This document shows, one piece after another, positions 28,307 to 41,384 of a stretch of DNA of 64,000 nt (positions are counted from its first letter, which is position 1; every line of letters starts with the position of its first letter). The notes under the pieces were generated by a model, which was not told where the DNA came from, did not search any database, and worked only from the letters and a program-made list of their open reading frames with translations. The position numbers and the translations under genes were made by a program. Source of the stretch: Nymphaea colorata (taxonomy: Eukaryota; Streptophyta; Magnoliopsida; Nymphaeales; Nymphaeaceae); NCBI RefSeq assembly GCF_008831285.2, contig NC_045142.1, positions 7,850,713 through 7,914,712 on the forward strand. The letters run 5' to 3'.

Positions 28307-31000
28307 TTTTTGTATTATATTAAGAATACCTTTTAGAAGCTACTCTACTTCAATGCAATATAAGCTTTTTCCCTCTCCAATTGTAATGCGTTGGAGCTCT
28401 TAGTAATGCATGCCATTTTATTAACTCATTGTTTTAAGGTACTCATGTCCTTAATTTGATTAAAAGAACCTAAAAGTTTATAAATATGGTGTGCCTAGCT
28501 AGGTCAAAAGATAGGAATCAAGTACTTTAAGATCAAAAATTGATTTTATATCATATAATTCATGACGTGAAATAACTTGTTAAATTTAAAATTCTTATTC
28601 AAAATGAGTTTAGAATGAGGCAAAAAATTTGAGCTTGGTCAAGTGAATTAGGTAAATTAAGCTCCATCTTTAACATGTCTTTTCCAAGTTTCCAATAATC
28701 CTTGCAGAACAAAAAACAATAGAGAAATATTTATGCTTAATTATAAAAAATAAAAATAAAAAATAGCTGTGAAAAAGTTGATAAATCTAAAACGTACATT
28801 ACTCTAAAAAATCTTGAAAACACCCAAACTCCGTTAGTTTTTCCTTTGGTCCATGGCAACTCGATCCCCCTCTTGTTAGCTAGCAACATTTGGACCTACA
28901 AATTATACATGTAATAAAATAATTTTTTTTTTTTTTTTTTTTACAAAAACCTACATTTATCTGTTATTTGTATGTGTATTTTCGGATATAAATGAAAGTA
29001 ACTCTGCGCTTGAACTTTTTCTCATCTCACTTTTTATACCAATATATATTCATTTATCTTTTACTGACACGTAACCCTTTTCTCATCTCAGACCTAAGTG
29101 AAACCACTTTCTTAATTTTATCTCATTTCATGTTTTCTTAGCCAGAAACTCATGTGGGTTAAAACAACTGGTGAAGAATGCGGCCAATCAATAATAGACG
29201 GGACATAGACATGTATCAGCACCATTAGCATACTGGCCAAAATTGCAAAATGTTGCTAGTATAGAACAATTAATGCATAGGAACTTTTCTTTTAACTACC
29301 AATATTGAAGAGTAAAGAAAAGGCTGTCCTTTTATTGAAAAATGAAAATAATATTGAAGAGTAAAAGAAAAGGCGGTCCTTTTACTGAAAAATGAAAATA
29401 ATAGAGGTCATCTTTTTTTTACGTTGATTTCCACCGTCCCAAAGAGATTCCATAGCTCCTTTACTTCTGTGCCCTTCGCCCCGTAAAGTTTTGCTTTGAG
29501 ACCTTTTACAATACAAAAGAATCACATATTGGGTCATCACAACAACTATGAGTTTCGTAACACATTCTCCTTTTTAACTCTTGGGGCTAAGAAGAATAAA
29601 GGTTATTAAGGACTGATACCAGGCAAAGTTGTTGCTACATGAGATTTTAAACATGTCTATGGTTCACGAGAAGGCCCTTAGGATGATCTCTTATGAGATG
29701 TTGCATTTGCTCCAAGGGCGAAACATCCATTAGCTAAAACTTGGTGGATAATCAAAAGATAAGAAGGGTGCTTTTTTCAGGTCGGTGGGGGAGACCGACC
29801 ACCCGGCTGAAGGCCAAAGTTCTCATCCAATCTCTCATTTCCCTAAAATACAAGGTCTGCTTTTGGTGCTTCAGGTTATTATTCCATTGCGCTTCAACTT
29901 GTACATTGGTGCAACAACACAGAGAGTGATTTGAAAAGGAAATTGGCTGCCTGCCAACTATATTGTCCTATCTGTTGTGCCAACCCGTCTGAACAATGGT
30001 GCTTGTGACAAAGGCATTATGTTACAAATCTTTAAGGAAGATTGATGGAATACTAATACATTGTTTCTATTACTAAAACGCACCATACATTAATAAGAGA
30101 AATGGAGAAATGGGGACTTCATTAATTCATCACAAAGACATTTAAATCTTAGCTTGAAAGACCACTTCAGTATTTGACCTCCCGCGTAAACATTATTGTT
30201 AAAAACTAAAAAGTGTCCAGGGGACTAATGAATGTTCATCCAATAATGGTTGTGAAAAAAGGTTGCACTACAAACAATTATAAGCAAGTGGGACACATTT
30301 TTCCATTATTTTCTTCAAACTTTTTTATTTCTGAAATTAAGGCACAATGTATTTTTATTTTTTGACATATGTCGAACATATGAGTTGGTTCGACCCAGCT
30401 CGGCCCGCTTAAAGCCCAACTGAGCCAATAATAATCAGTCTGAGTTGGGCCTTGGACAAATGATTCGGCTCGAAGCCAGATAATCGGTCGGGCCTAACAG
30501 ACCAAGTTTCTAGCCGAATTCTTGACTCAGTCCAATTAAGCTTTTATATGAGCATCTTAAACTCGATCAGATTCGATGCACAGTCTTAATTTTCTCACCT
30601 CTGATCTGATCTGATCTGACCAAGTAGAGTGGACTCAAAAGTGGTAGTTATTTGAGCATTATCATGTGTAACCGAAAAAGAAATTTCTTCTGAATTTGAG
30701 TTCTTTTTTGTTGTTAATCCTTCTGATTGACCGCCGGATTAAATACCTCTGACCACCGCAAGTTGAGGGAGAGGATTTGTACAAGCCAAAAGCTCAGATA
30801 AGATGTCAGATTTTTATAGCGAAACGTCTCTTGAAGAATTCATGGACGTGTCATGTTCTTCTTGCAAGTAAAAAAAGATGATTAACTAAAAAGAAAAAGG
30901 AAATAATATATCGGTTATCTTTCAGAACTTTGTTCCTTTGAATCTAGTTGGCAATCGCTATTAAAAATTAAGCCTACAAACCGATGTGTTGGGTTGCAAG
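28307..31000. other. Spacer between the two RCI2 copies
   Basis: AT-rich DNA with a poly-T run (about 28922-28942), a 49-bp tandem duplication (29301-29401), and a GGCTCGA/GGCCCG-containing patch near 30380-30550 like other dispersed plant repeats. A 62-codon frame near 29741 is not recognisable. No gene was called. Confidence 0.7.
29301..29401. repeat. 49-bp tandem duplication
   Basis: The unit beginning AATATTGAAGAGTAAA and ending TGAAAAATGAAAAT occurs twice in direct tandem with about three differences. Confidence 0.85.
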
Positions 31001-31012
31001 CAAGAACGATCT

Positions 31013-31018
31013 CCACGT
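31013..31018 (+). promoter_or_regulatory. G-box/ABRE core of RCI2 copy 2
   Basis: The palindrome CACGTG, in context TCCACGTGTTGG, lies 281 bp before the ATG. ACGTG cores are bound by ABF/bZIP and bHLH factors and fit the known ABA and cold induction of this family. The link is inference. Confidence 0.55.
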
Positions 31019-31113
31019 GTTGGCTGCATGACTGCATGGCAGACGGTGGGAAGAAGAAAGAGAAGAAGAAGAAGAAGGCCGAGTTCCCAAAAGACTGTAA
31101 ATAATATAAAGAT

Positions 31114-31125
31114 GTATATATATAT
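31114..31125 (+). promoter_or_regulatory. TATA box of RCI2 copy 2
   Basis: GTATATATATAT about 170 bp upstream of the ATG and directly after a TGTAAATAATATAAAG block shared with copy 1. Copy 1 has GGGCAGAATGAA at the same place and lacks the TA run. Confidence 0.5.
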
Positions 31126-31293
31126 CAGCAGAAGGAAGATTCAAGAGTAGCATCATCACCACCAGGTGAAGAAGGAGAGGAGTCGGGAAGAAGCGAGAAA
31201 TCTGCAGAGGTTCGAACCAGTTCATTTCTTCTTTGAAAGCGTTTGATCAACTTTGATCTTGTGAATAATATATATTTGGTTGAGGAGATCGTC

Positions 31294-32163
31294 ATGGGGT
31301 CGGAGACGTTTCTGGAGGTTGTGTTGGCCATTCTTCTCCCACCTGTGGGTGTCTTCCTTCGCTATGGATGTGGGGTAAACACTTGCAGATTTCATCTGTT
31401 ACTCAGTTTTTCCTTTTCATGTTTGCTTTTTTGTATGTTTTTCCAAAGAACATTCAGCGACCGAGTTCTGCAAAGATTCTTTTTTACATGTTAACTTGGT
31501 AGGAGCTTAAATTGCTTGACTGGTTTCCTTAATTTCTTAAACAATCGAGAAAATACTCAGAGGCTATTGAAACTTGCAAAAAGTAAAAGACATGAGACGA
31601 TAGATTTGTAGAGTCAAAAAAACCTAAAAATGTGAAAGAAGAACATTTTTTTAGCGTTTGAGGGAGATAAATATCAAGGTGGTACCTTAGTTTTTAAGTT
31701 ATACTGATGTTTTTAGGATAATACTTGTTTCGCCTATATTATTGGCGACCTTAAGATGGTGATAACATCCAGAGTAGTTTTAAAATTTTTAAGAAATGCT
31801 AGTCTAATTAGTTATCACAGAAGAGATGAACATATTTTCGTAACAAAATCGACCTCTTCTTCCTCGTGAAAGCTTGAATCTGCACCTTTCACCATGTATC
31901 ATGAGGTCGTCCATCTATTCTTACAGAAATCAGCATTTTCATATGAAGAAGAGATCTATGTCAAAAGTACGTAGGTACTCGTAAAATCTGCCTTCTTTAT
32001 TAAGGAAGAAGAAGCATTTGGATACTTAGTAATTTGTTAATATTAATGGAGATTAATGTGTTTTTATTTGTTTTCACAGGTAGAGTTCTGGATCGATCTG
32101 CTGCTCACGCTATTGGGATACATACCAGGCATAATATATGCTATCTACGTCCTTGTTGGTTAA
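31294..32163 (+). CDS. RCI2: RCI2/LTI6-type hydrophobic membrane peptide (PMP3 family), intact copy 2
   Basis: Small plasma-membrane peptide that affects membrane potential and sodium entry; Arabidopsis RCI2A/B are cold- and ABA-inducible. Exon 1 is 31294-31374 and exon 2 is 32080-32163, with a 705-bp GT-AG intron in phase 0. The protein is 54 residues, the usual family length. It has two hydrophobic helices: LEVVLAILLPPVGVFL at about 7-22, and IDLLLTLLGYIPGIIYAIYV at about 31-50. The signature LPPVGVFLRYGCGVEFWID is complete. It lies 3.8 kb downstream of frameshifted copy 1; the two share promoter words, an intron word (TTCTTAAACAATCGAGAAAA) and downstream sequence (TTAATTCACCAGTTTT), so they are a tandem duplicate. 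The promoter carries CACGTG and a TATA run. Confidence 0.95.
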
Positions 32164-32299
32164 TTAATTCACCAGTTTTCAGATCTCTGCGTGCTTGTAT
32201 CTCTGATTTAGTTCTATTAAGACCTTTTATGGACTATAGAAGCGTTTGATTTCTATGGGTGTTATGCCTTTGCTGGATTTCTGTGGATGCCATGCCTCG

Positions 32300-32395
32300 T
32301 CTGTGCTTTGTTCTGAAGCTTGAAGTGTGATATATTTTCTTGTCACCATCTTCTGTGCTTTGTTCTGAAGCTAGAAGTGTGATATATTTTCTTGT
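32300..32395. repeat. 52-bp-period tandem repeat
   Basis: The unit TCTGTGCTTTGTTCTGAAGC, followed by GAAGTGTGATATATTTTCTTG, occurs twice with one substitution, just after the RCI2 stop and probably in its 3' UTR. Confidence 0.85.
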
Positions 32396-33430
32396 GTCCA
32401 AGCTTTGTTTCCGACTCAATTGAACCAAATTTTGATCATGCTTTTTACTGGATTGATCTGATCTTTTACAGTTGCAAGGCTCTCCGAACAAGTTGTCACC
32501 TAACCAGCCATCTAGGTTAACAGGGTTGAGTTTGATCCAAGCCCTACCAAACTTGCCAAACTTGAACAGAGTCTAGTTTTATTAAAAGGGAAAGTTCTGC
32601 ATTAAAATCTCAGTTTATATGTAATGTTCAACCCATCTCATAAATCTGCCAAGGCGTTGAAACAAAATTGGTGATGGTTTTACTGTAGGTTTATGGATCA
32701 CTTATGGAACATTAGAACTAGTGTTCTATGAACTTAACTGGATTGATTCATGGGACACTTATAGAGAATTCCAACTGCCAAATGACTCTTTACGGGTTGT
32801 TTGGTTGTTGTATAAATCTGCTTCAAAGTAGACAAATTTTCCATGACAAAACAAATTTATAGGACACCATAACAAGTGTTTCATTAGTCTATTCTATTTT
32901 TAAAATCAGATTGATGAGACAATAACTGCAAAATGGAACCTTGCCAAATAGTAACGTTATATTGTTCTATGTATCTAACTTAAATACTTTAAAAAGAAGA
33001 GAAGATGCATAAGTCCAAGTTATTTCTTCCCTATATATTGAAAACTTCTATCCCTTATGTAATAGACAAGTTTCTTCCCCGATAATGCAATATGTGATTC
33101 AGTTCACAATTAAAGCCTGACCGGATAAAAAATTTCATACCCAATGAGCAACCAAATGTGGATAGTCATGAGTTTCTCTAAGCAAATCCGTTAGATTTGT
33201 TAGCCAATTTTCATGGACATCTGTATGTGACTACATATTGGATACATATTTGCCTGTTTGGCACAACAATACGAATCAATTTTGTGTCAAACTAATCAAT
33301 AGAAATTGTTCTCTGAACCTGCTTTAATGAACTACTGTTTTTTGAACGAGGCAAATTTATCTTCTTCGAGGAAAGATTTATGAGACATTGTATGGCATCA
33401 ATAACACATTATTATTGTCCTTGTTCCATT

Positions 33431-33585
33431 CATCTTCTCTAATGTTTCATAGACTTATTTGGTTTTTTAGAACAGATTTTTTAGAGCAGATTAACGATAC
33501 AATATTGTCCTTGTACATACATCTGCTCTAATGTTTCATAGACCTATTTGGTTTTTTAGAGCAGATTAACGAGACAATAACAATG
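33431..33585. repeat. About 89-bp-period direct repeat
   Basis: The block CTCTAATGTTTCATAGAC, followed by TTATTTGG/CTATTTGG and TTTTTTAGA[A/G]CAGATT, occurs at about 33437 and 33526. It sits near the right end of the possible TIR element. Confidence 0.7.
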
Positions 33586-34995
33586 TGTGTAACTATTACC
33601 AAACGGTTCCTTAGGATTGTAAACTTCAGATCCGAGAGGACTTTCGAGCTTAATGCATTGACATCGAGTCAAGATCATTTAACAATGGTTGTTTTGATCG
33701 GGTCACGATCTTCCACTCATTACCACCACAAGCAGAACGCAAATGAGAAAGGAGGTAACAAATGAACATGCTCCAGTGCAAATCCACAGACGCAGAATGC
33801 AGTTGACGACTTAATGTACTCCTTGCAGTTGAAATCCAGAGTAGACTCAGATTTGGAAGAGCATAATGCGAGTGACTTTTCTGTGATGCACTATTGTAGA
33901 CAGACAAGTTCATTAAAGTGGTTGATCCTCGACGATTTGAAGAGCAAAAGAAGGGAAATGGTGACGATTTGAAGAGCAGGGACTCCCATGTACTCGTTTA
34001 GTTTTGATTCGATGGAGGAGATAGTAATTCGTAAAAGAGAAACACGTCTCTTGGTTACAGAAGCATGGTTCAGCCAAACCCTGCTGGGAAGCCGATGGGA
34101 GAATCCCTAAGGGCACCTTCTTATCTTTGAGAGAGAGAGAGAGAGAGAGCAGAGTAAGAAAATGTTTGATGGAGAGGAGAATTTATGTACAGAATGAAGC
34201 GTGTTCTCATAATGGGCACATAGACATGCACCAGAACAAGCAGTGTCAGTGAACAATCAAAGCAAAAAAACAGAGTGAGGACGCTTAAATGGCATTCATC
34301 CGATCTGCCCAATACGCCCTCCTCATCCACATATACCAACAGGTACAATTGTCTTCTCTATCTTCTCAAAACATGTATTTTTGAGAATTATCACCAAGCA
34401 GAACACTGTCAAACAAGGGTATTGCGTGAGAGAAACACATACCTCCGCCCATAAATACACCACCCACTCTTCAACAAATGCATGAAGTACCATCCCTGCA
34501 CCAAAATGCAGCCTATCAGCTAAAAAGCTATTAGAAAAGGAGAAAAAACATGACCTCTCAGCGCATTCTGAATTCTCTGACTTAGTAGCTACCCTTGGGT
34601 TTCAAGAAACTAGTCTTAGTTGACAAACGACCCGAGAGAAGAGGGTGAGTAGCAGCGGGCAAGCTCTTGGAAGTTGAAAATTTCAAACCGTCTTGTTATT
34701 AAAGGGCAAATATCAGCAAAACAAATGCATTAAGAAAATGTCTTACGGCAGTACAATTTAGAAAAATAGGCCTACCAACACAGTTCTGATATTTTTGCAT
34801 TTTAATCAATAGAAAAAAATATTCTGACATTTCAATCTAAAGTTCAATATGGAATCCTATTCCTTATGTGTTCTTTTCGGAAACGAATGATCTTTGGTAG
34901 GTCATAAAAAGCCAATTTCCAGTCAGCAATGAATTTGAATATCCTGCTCTTAAAGAGAAATGAAAAAACAGAAGTAGCAAGGTAATAACACACCA

Positions 34996-37900
34996 TCACT
35001 TGTGCTGGCTCTTCTTCTTCCATAGGTCTCCAAATTTCTTCAGCATTGCGTTCTTCTTCCTTGGTGAATTCTCGTCCATGTCTTCGTAAAATGGTGATCC
35101 AACCCTTATATTAGAATAGACAGATGAGTCCATGGACCCAGTTCTCTCCACCGTCTTCCCGTTATGTGCAGTTGCAAGCACCGCAGCCGCTGCATCAGCT
35201 GCCTTTTTCCATTGCTCCGTCTGCACCCTCAGCCTCTTTAATTCTGCTTCCATCGCTGAATTAGATGCCTGTGCTACTTCAAGCTGCTCTGCCAACCTTG
35301 TAGCCCTGCGGTTAATCTTCTCCGCCTCAGTTGTCACGGCTTCCAACTTCAACAGTGCTTGCTGTTCCCTGGCTTTTGCTGCTTCAACATCAGCTAGAGC
35401 ATTTGCAAAATCTGCTATTTGTTGTTCTTGCTCTCTCTTTTGTTTATCTGCTTTCAGACATTCATTTTCCTCCACAATGCTCTGAAGTTCTGTTTCCTTG
35501 TCCATCAAGTTGGCTTTAAGATCAGATACTTCCAACTGAAATTTCTCCAATTTTGTCTCCGCTGTTCTCAGTGTCGTCAACATGTCTGCCTCCTTGTTCA
35601 TACACACGTCACTTTCAGCTTTCATGATCTCTAAAGCTTCATGGGCATTTTGAATCTTCATCACACTCTCAATCACTGCTTCGTGCAGTTTAGCCTCCGT
35701 TTCCTCAACTGCACATCTCAATTGTTCCACTTCTTGCTTAGCAGCATCTAGCTCCAGTTTAAGCTGGCACTCAAGGTTGAAAAGAGGCTTGTCACCAACT
35801 TCAACCAGATCACATTGGAGATTATGAACATGTTTTTCAAGCAAGATGACCTTGGCTTGGGATTCCTGAAGCTGAAGACTGAGAGACTCATGTGACTCTT
35901 TGTATTTATGCGCCTCAGATTTAAGACTTTCAATAGTCAAATTTGCACTTTCCAAGTTCACCAAGGTTTCATTAGCCAGTGAATTGGCATGGGCTTCCGA
36001 ATCCTGGCAAACTTTCAGCTGATCATTCAAATCATCTACTAGGGAGTGGGCTTGAAATAAGTCCTGCTTCAACGTATGAATCTCAGCTTGTGCATCTTCA
36101 GCAAGTCTACTCTGCTCAGCAGCAAGAGCAATCTCGTGCTTGAGCTGCTGAATTTCAACATTTGCAGCAGCAAGGGCAGCCGAATCCACTGAATGCTTAT
36201 TTTGAACAGCCTTGAGTTCAGACTGCCAAGCTCGGTCCTTTTCTTGCGAAATTTTGCAGAGTTCAAGTACACGAGATTCCTCAGTGGCAGAGAGCTCTAT
36301 CAGCTGATGCTGGGAGTCATCAAGCTTGGCAGTCACAGCAGCGAGTTGTTTTTTGGTTTCTTCTGCTTCTAGCAGCACTTTTTTCCTTGAGGACTCTGAA
36401 TTGGATAGCTGTTCCTTTGCTTTCTTTAAATCCTCTTGCAGCTGGGCAATCTGGGACTCCATCTCAGCAGCTCGGGTAGGGCGCTTCTTCTGTGAAGCAG
36501 GAAGAAAGACAAAGAATGAAAAATGATGAGTATTAACACCTCGAGAGTAAAGATCCATGTCCCCAAGGAGTTAACTTGAGTACAGCAGTACAATCTTTGC
36601 AAAATATGCCTTAAAATGTTCCACAATAATTTTAAACTGCTGTTTATTGACTGTTCTTAGTTTCTGACTACAATTAGTGATGCATTGTATTGATTTGTAT
36701 AAAGTACAATTACATTTTGATCAAGCATCAGATTCAGAAGCTAGAAACGAAAATGCAAGATAATAACCATCAAGTAATCCCATGTTGGAGAAACCACATG
36801 GTTGTGTTCATCTTATGGAAATTAAGTGGGACAATCTATACTGATGTAAGCCCTGCGGAAGAGCATCCTTGTATATACTAACAGAACTGTTTAAATAAAG
36901 ACTCAGGAAGGCTGATGTTTGTTTTAGTGGGCCATTATGGTTGAACGTATGTCTTATAAATTCTTCTGTGTTTGTGGAAAGTAATGACTACTCTCACAGA
37001 CAGGGAGAAACATCAGCCATATTAAAGAAAATGCATTGAATACCTCAGTCATGGGGCTTCTGGGGGACCTCCGCTCAGTGACTTTGGGGCTGACTTTGGG
37101 GCTCCTTTCTGTAGGTGTCCTCGTTGTTGAATTTGAAGAGGTTGTTGAATCTGCATCACCAGCCATCTTAAGTTGACGTGCAACTCGGGGAGTGGTCATG
37201 GATGACTTTTGAGCCATTTCTGAGGGACTATTTCTGTTTCAAGAATAGTAAGAGTGAGCATGGACTGCACCTCAGAGGAAGGAAGAGAATAAAAGAAAAT
37301 GTGCAAAGGAGAGGTAAAAGATGACGAAACAAGTAAACAGAAATATGTTTCTTTTGAAATATACAAGCAAATCACGCTTTTTAAAATGTGAGAGCATATT
37401 GTTCTTTTCCCTTTTGTCCTTCTCTCTCATGAGCATTTGATCATGCGGTTATAGTCGTTAAACAACTTGGTAAATGAAAGTAGTGATCCATTTATAATCA
37501 CAAGCACACATGGTAGACTGAGATTCGAAAGGGTGGTCATCCTGACATTAACCAAGAATATTAAGTTACTACGTTATGTGTAGTACAAATTGCTGAACAC
37601 ACGCAGGAACATGAAACGCCATGAAGCTTAACGACAAAAAGGCCTGTGGATGCGCGTTTTCACAGACAATGGATATACGGTATACCTAACAGAAGATATG
37701 AATAATCCAAAACAGAACAGAGATGGCGACAGTTGGTCTTAATTGTAAGCACATCCTAAACAATGCGATAAACCTGAAAGGAAATTGATTCGCATGGTCC
37801 TTTTACATATTGAAATCCAAAAGAGATGAGCAATAACCAGTACTACACTATGTACCTTAAATATACCACAGCGGGTAGTTCAAAGTGTAAATGTCATTAA

Positions 37901-39637
37901 TAAATTACGGGCTCTGCTATGACAGAAAGCATCCAATGCGCTGCAATCTGTAGATAAGTTTAAAACAGCTGACACAGATTTGGGCTCGGGTGGCAACAGG
38001 TCCCTGTAAATGGCCACTTAACCCCTACCGTGTTGCACTAAACTACAAGAGAAACGGGTGGATTTCACCATGGCAATAAACTAAAATTTGGAAGCAGCAG
38101 CAACCATGTGCAGCTGGTAAAATATAGATTAGAAAAATATGCACAAGATGGACGACAACCAACCATGTGGCTTTAATAAAATATGCAGTAGAAAAATGGC
38201 CCCCACACTCCTGGCGCATAACATGAGAGTGGCACCCCTATTTTAGCTGTAGATTTAAATGTGTACACAAACACAGAAAGCTCCCAAATGGCAAGTTACC
38301 ACTTAGAAATTCCACGACAAGGGAAAGGATGTCACCGTGTAAAGGAGATGCCCACCTTATTATAACCTTCAGGCTTTAGAAAATAAAAACTAGCAATTGC
38401 TCGTATGTTTTGAACAGTGGCCCTACTCAAGCTGCAACACTGACCGTCTAAATGTCTGAAGATACGGTTACACCACTACCACAGCAAGTGACTTCTGTCA
38501 GACAGTCATATCATCAAAGAATTACAGTTTTGAATCCCAGACATTCATGGGGTAGTCGCCGGAATATGAGATGAAAATGCCTAGACCAACTTCTGAAAGG
38601 AACGCAGCTTGAATCACCAGATCCGATCATCCATGGACGATGGAGGCGGTGAAAATAATCAGAATAGTGTACATACATTGTTGGTAAAAAATTGATTACT
38701 CGAATAAGAACGCCATGAACTTAAGTAAACTCAGTGAAGCGACAAGGTTGGTGGCTGCAGTTGGCAGGTCGGCTGCGTCGGTGCAGGATGAACCGAATTT
38801 TAAGCCAGTTAATGGCAGTGTTTGATAACTGAAAAGGAAAACTCTGAGCATCTTAGCCTCCGTTAGCGTTTGTACAATCAACTAACTTGGCAAAAGATTG
38901 GGACAGAGAATAGCAAATAGTATCTAAACCTACGATTCCAAAATACTGAAAAATTGTCAAAAATGGAAGACAGCCAGACCAACGATGTGATAGGACGTAA
39001 ACCTATGGCAATAAAAAAAGTTATTCTTCTAACGTAATTCAACTTGAACAAGAACAAAGATTACAAAATTATTTTCGGGGCCCACGTGTACTCGAAAGGA
39101 ACAGTAAAACCACGAAAAGTAAAAGTGGAAAACCAGGAAGGAAGCCAACGAAAAGAGAAAAATCCCACCTTCTGCGACATTATGCCTTACAAATGCCAGG
39201 AAAACAGCAAAATAATCGACAAAGAGAAAAATGAAAACGAGAAAAGGATCGCAAGAATAAAAATGCAATACAGAGTAAGAAAACATTGAACATCTCATCC
39301 TCTTCCTTTACACTGCCCTAGAACATCATCGGTACCAACAAAAGATAAAGAGAAGCGTCGAAAACAACCACCACAAAGCGCCACCACTGAACCTCACAAC
39401 ACAAACAAAAAGGACGAAGAGGGCTCTCTATCTCCCCACCTAGCAAACAACAGGAACACCCATCACGTTTTGTCCCCCAGTAATACCCAACATGCGAAAT
39501 GCAGCTTAACCACTTTCATTGCACGCCCGGGATAAAAACAACAATAACATGCAGCTACCATAATCTCCCCTAGGAGCCAACCAACAATCCGAGAGCTACT
39601 AGAGCCAGCATTCTCACCTTGTTTTTGGAGCCTGCAT
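34996..39637 (-). CDS. ICR: Interactor of constitutive active ROPs (ICR/RIP family) coiled-coil protein
   Basis: Scaffold that binds activated ROP GTPases and links them to polarity, exocytosis or microtubules at the cell cortex. Three coding exons in transcript order: 39637-39618 (20 nt, MQAPKT plus two bases), 37233-37044, and 36489-34996, giving 567 residues. The next ATG (37217) also opens a frame, but only the upstream exon supplies the family N-terminus MQxPKxR, and in-frame sequence joins them (RNSPSEMAQKSS), so I chose 39637. Residues 8-70 are basic and Ser/Pro-rich (ERRSPRSPMTE). About 85-510 is near-continuous coiled coil. The conserved ROP-contact motif is at 496-508 (QWKKAADAAAAVL; QWRKAA in Arabidopsis ICR1). 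The C-terminus is basic (LKKFGDLWKKKSQHK). Its length fits the ICR2-type members (about 580), not the 344-residue ICR1. The family N-terminus is recalled, not searched. Confidence 0.93.
37234..39617 (-). other. Long ICR intron 1
   Basis: A 2.4 kb intron directly after the 20-nt start exon, with donor AACAAG|GTGAGA and acceptor GAAACAG|AAATAG. No repeat family or gene was recognised inside. Confidence 0.75.
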
Positions 39638-41352
39638 ATCTCCGGCCGTTGACTGCACGGTATCGTCTGAGCTTCCCGGCGAGAACTATGCTTTAAAGAG
39701 ATACTAGCTCAGACAACCCTCCAAGCCTAAGATTCAGACACTGCCCAAGTGACAGACACAAGAAAATGTCAAATATCAGAGAGAGAATACAAAGCAGAGA
39801 GATAGAAGGAGATAAACAGATAGAGAGAGAGGGCGCGCGCTCGTGGCACATGAATGGAGTAAATGAGGCTCCTGTGTGCAATAAAGAAGACCCCCCAATG
39901 ACACGTAAATCAACAATTTCATCCCCAGATTCCCAGCCCAACCACGGTAAAAAAGTAACCGTTTTTACTGTTTCGGTACTATCACCACCCGCTCATCAAT
40001 GCCTGCACGGGAATGAACAGGCGAACAAACATCCCCAATTTACCGAACTACCATAGTTACAATACGCCACTCTCGCCGCTGCAACTGCTACCACCAATGC
40101 TACAGAGAACGCCAAAATAAAGAAGAACAGGATTTGAGACATGGGGACCGAATGCGGACGATGGTCATTCGCAGAATCGCAACAATGAGAAAGACGAAGC
40201 CTGAAAAAGGGAAATGGGAGGAAGACTACAGAGCGGGAAGAGGCCTCCCAAAAAAAAAAGAGATAGAAAGAGAGTGGGGTAATTTTCAGGCAAGGACTAA
40301 AAAGCAGGGTGACTGTTATCCATACAGAGCTCCTCTGTTGCAGTAGCCTTTCTTCTGTCATAATGATCGCACTTTTCCCTTCCCAATCTGTTGAGAGATG
40401 ATTACCTGAGAAAGGGAAAAAAAGCTCTGCAGGATGAACGCCTCTCCAAAATAGTCAAAAGTCTGAGAGAGGGAGAGGGAGCAGCAGCAGCTACTTGACC
40501 GCTTTCTAAAGCAAGGGCATTTAGCCCTCTGAGAAACCTTGAGAAAACGTAGTGCAATACGGAAAGCTGAAGGCGCAGTTACACCAACTAAAGGAGAAGA
40601 GGACAGCAATATCAAACAAGCAACCAACCTGTGGGAGGTAAGAAGGAAGACCAAAGAGAGACGGCGAGGGACTACGATGGTCTGTTTGGTTTTTTTCTTC
40701 CTTCTCCTCGGAGAAGCTTGTTTGGTTTTTAATTTTCCCTTCCTCTTGCCGTGAAAGAGGTCTCAAAAAAGGCAAACGAAGAAAATACCAGAATTATATG
40801 GAAAAAAGAAGCCCCTCGAAAGCGAAAAGAGAACTATTACTGACAATCGATCTCTTTCAAGTCCTCTGCAGTGACAAGAAATGAAAAGGGACACAACACA
40901 CACGATCATCATGACTGGTAAGTGGTAAACCAGTCGAACGGATCTCATTCCCTGCATTTCCCCAACGACACTCCAACCAAGCTCCCGCTCTTCCTATTCT
41001 CCAGTCAAAACCGAAATGGCCATATGAAAGAAAGAGAGAGGAACAGAGAGATACCACAGAGGCTTGAAACGAGTTATGCAGTGTATGCTGCCTGTCGTTC
41101 TGCAATTTGGAGTTCGCCTCTTTGTTGCTCGAAAAGTTGAAATAGAAAGAGAGAAAGAAAAGGCGGGAGGGGCTCAGTAGAGTGCTTTATCTATTCCCGA
41201 GGAGCAATGTTTAAGCTTTTCTCTGTGCGCTCTCTCTCCCTCTCTCTCTCTCTCCGTCTTCTGCTCAAGCATGCGGCTGATGGGGAAGAGCACATAAGCC
41301 TTGATTGATCATACAAAAATGGTGACGCCTTCTTCTTCCTCCACTGCCACCT

Positions 41353-41384
<32 letters not shown>

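Larger units (their letters stand above)
32164..34995. other. Convergent intergenic region RCI2-ICR
   Basis: Contains the RCI2 copy 2 3' UTR, a 52-bp tandem repeat (32300-32395), an AT-rich repeat block bounded by TGTTTGGTT (32798) and ACCAAACGG (33598), which could be a degraded TIR element, and a GA microsatellite (about 34131-34149). The left part of the ICR 3' UTR adjoins 34995. No gene was seen. Confidence 0.65.

Noticed and set aside
32034..32249. 71-codon plus-strand frame over RCI2 exon 2
   Set aside because: It is the wrong frame of the intact RCI2 exon; the spliced frame gives the family protein.
35132..35634. Plus-strand open frames of up to 117 codons across 35132-35634
   Set aside because: They are antisense to the ICR coiled-coil exon; the Ser/Ala/Leu-rich composition mirrors that sequence.
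37044..37217. ICR start at 37217
   Set aside because: An upstream 20-nt exon at 39618-39637 joins in phase and supplies the conserved N-terminus; 37217 is kept only as an alternative.
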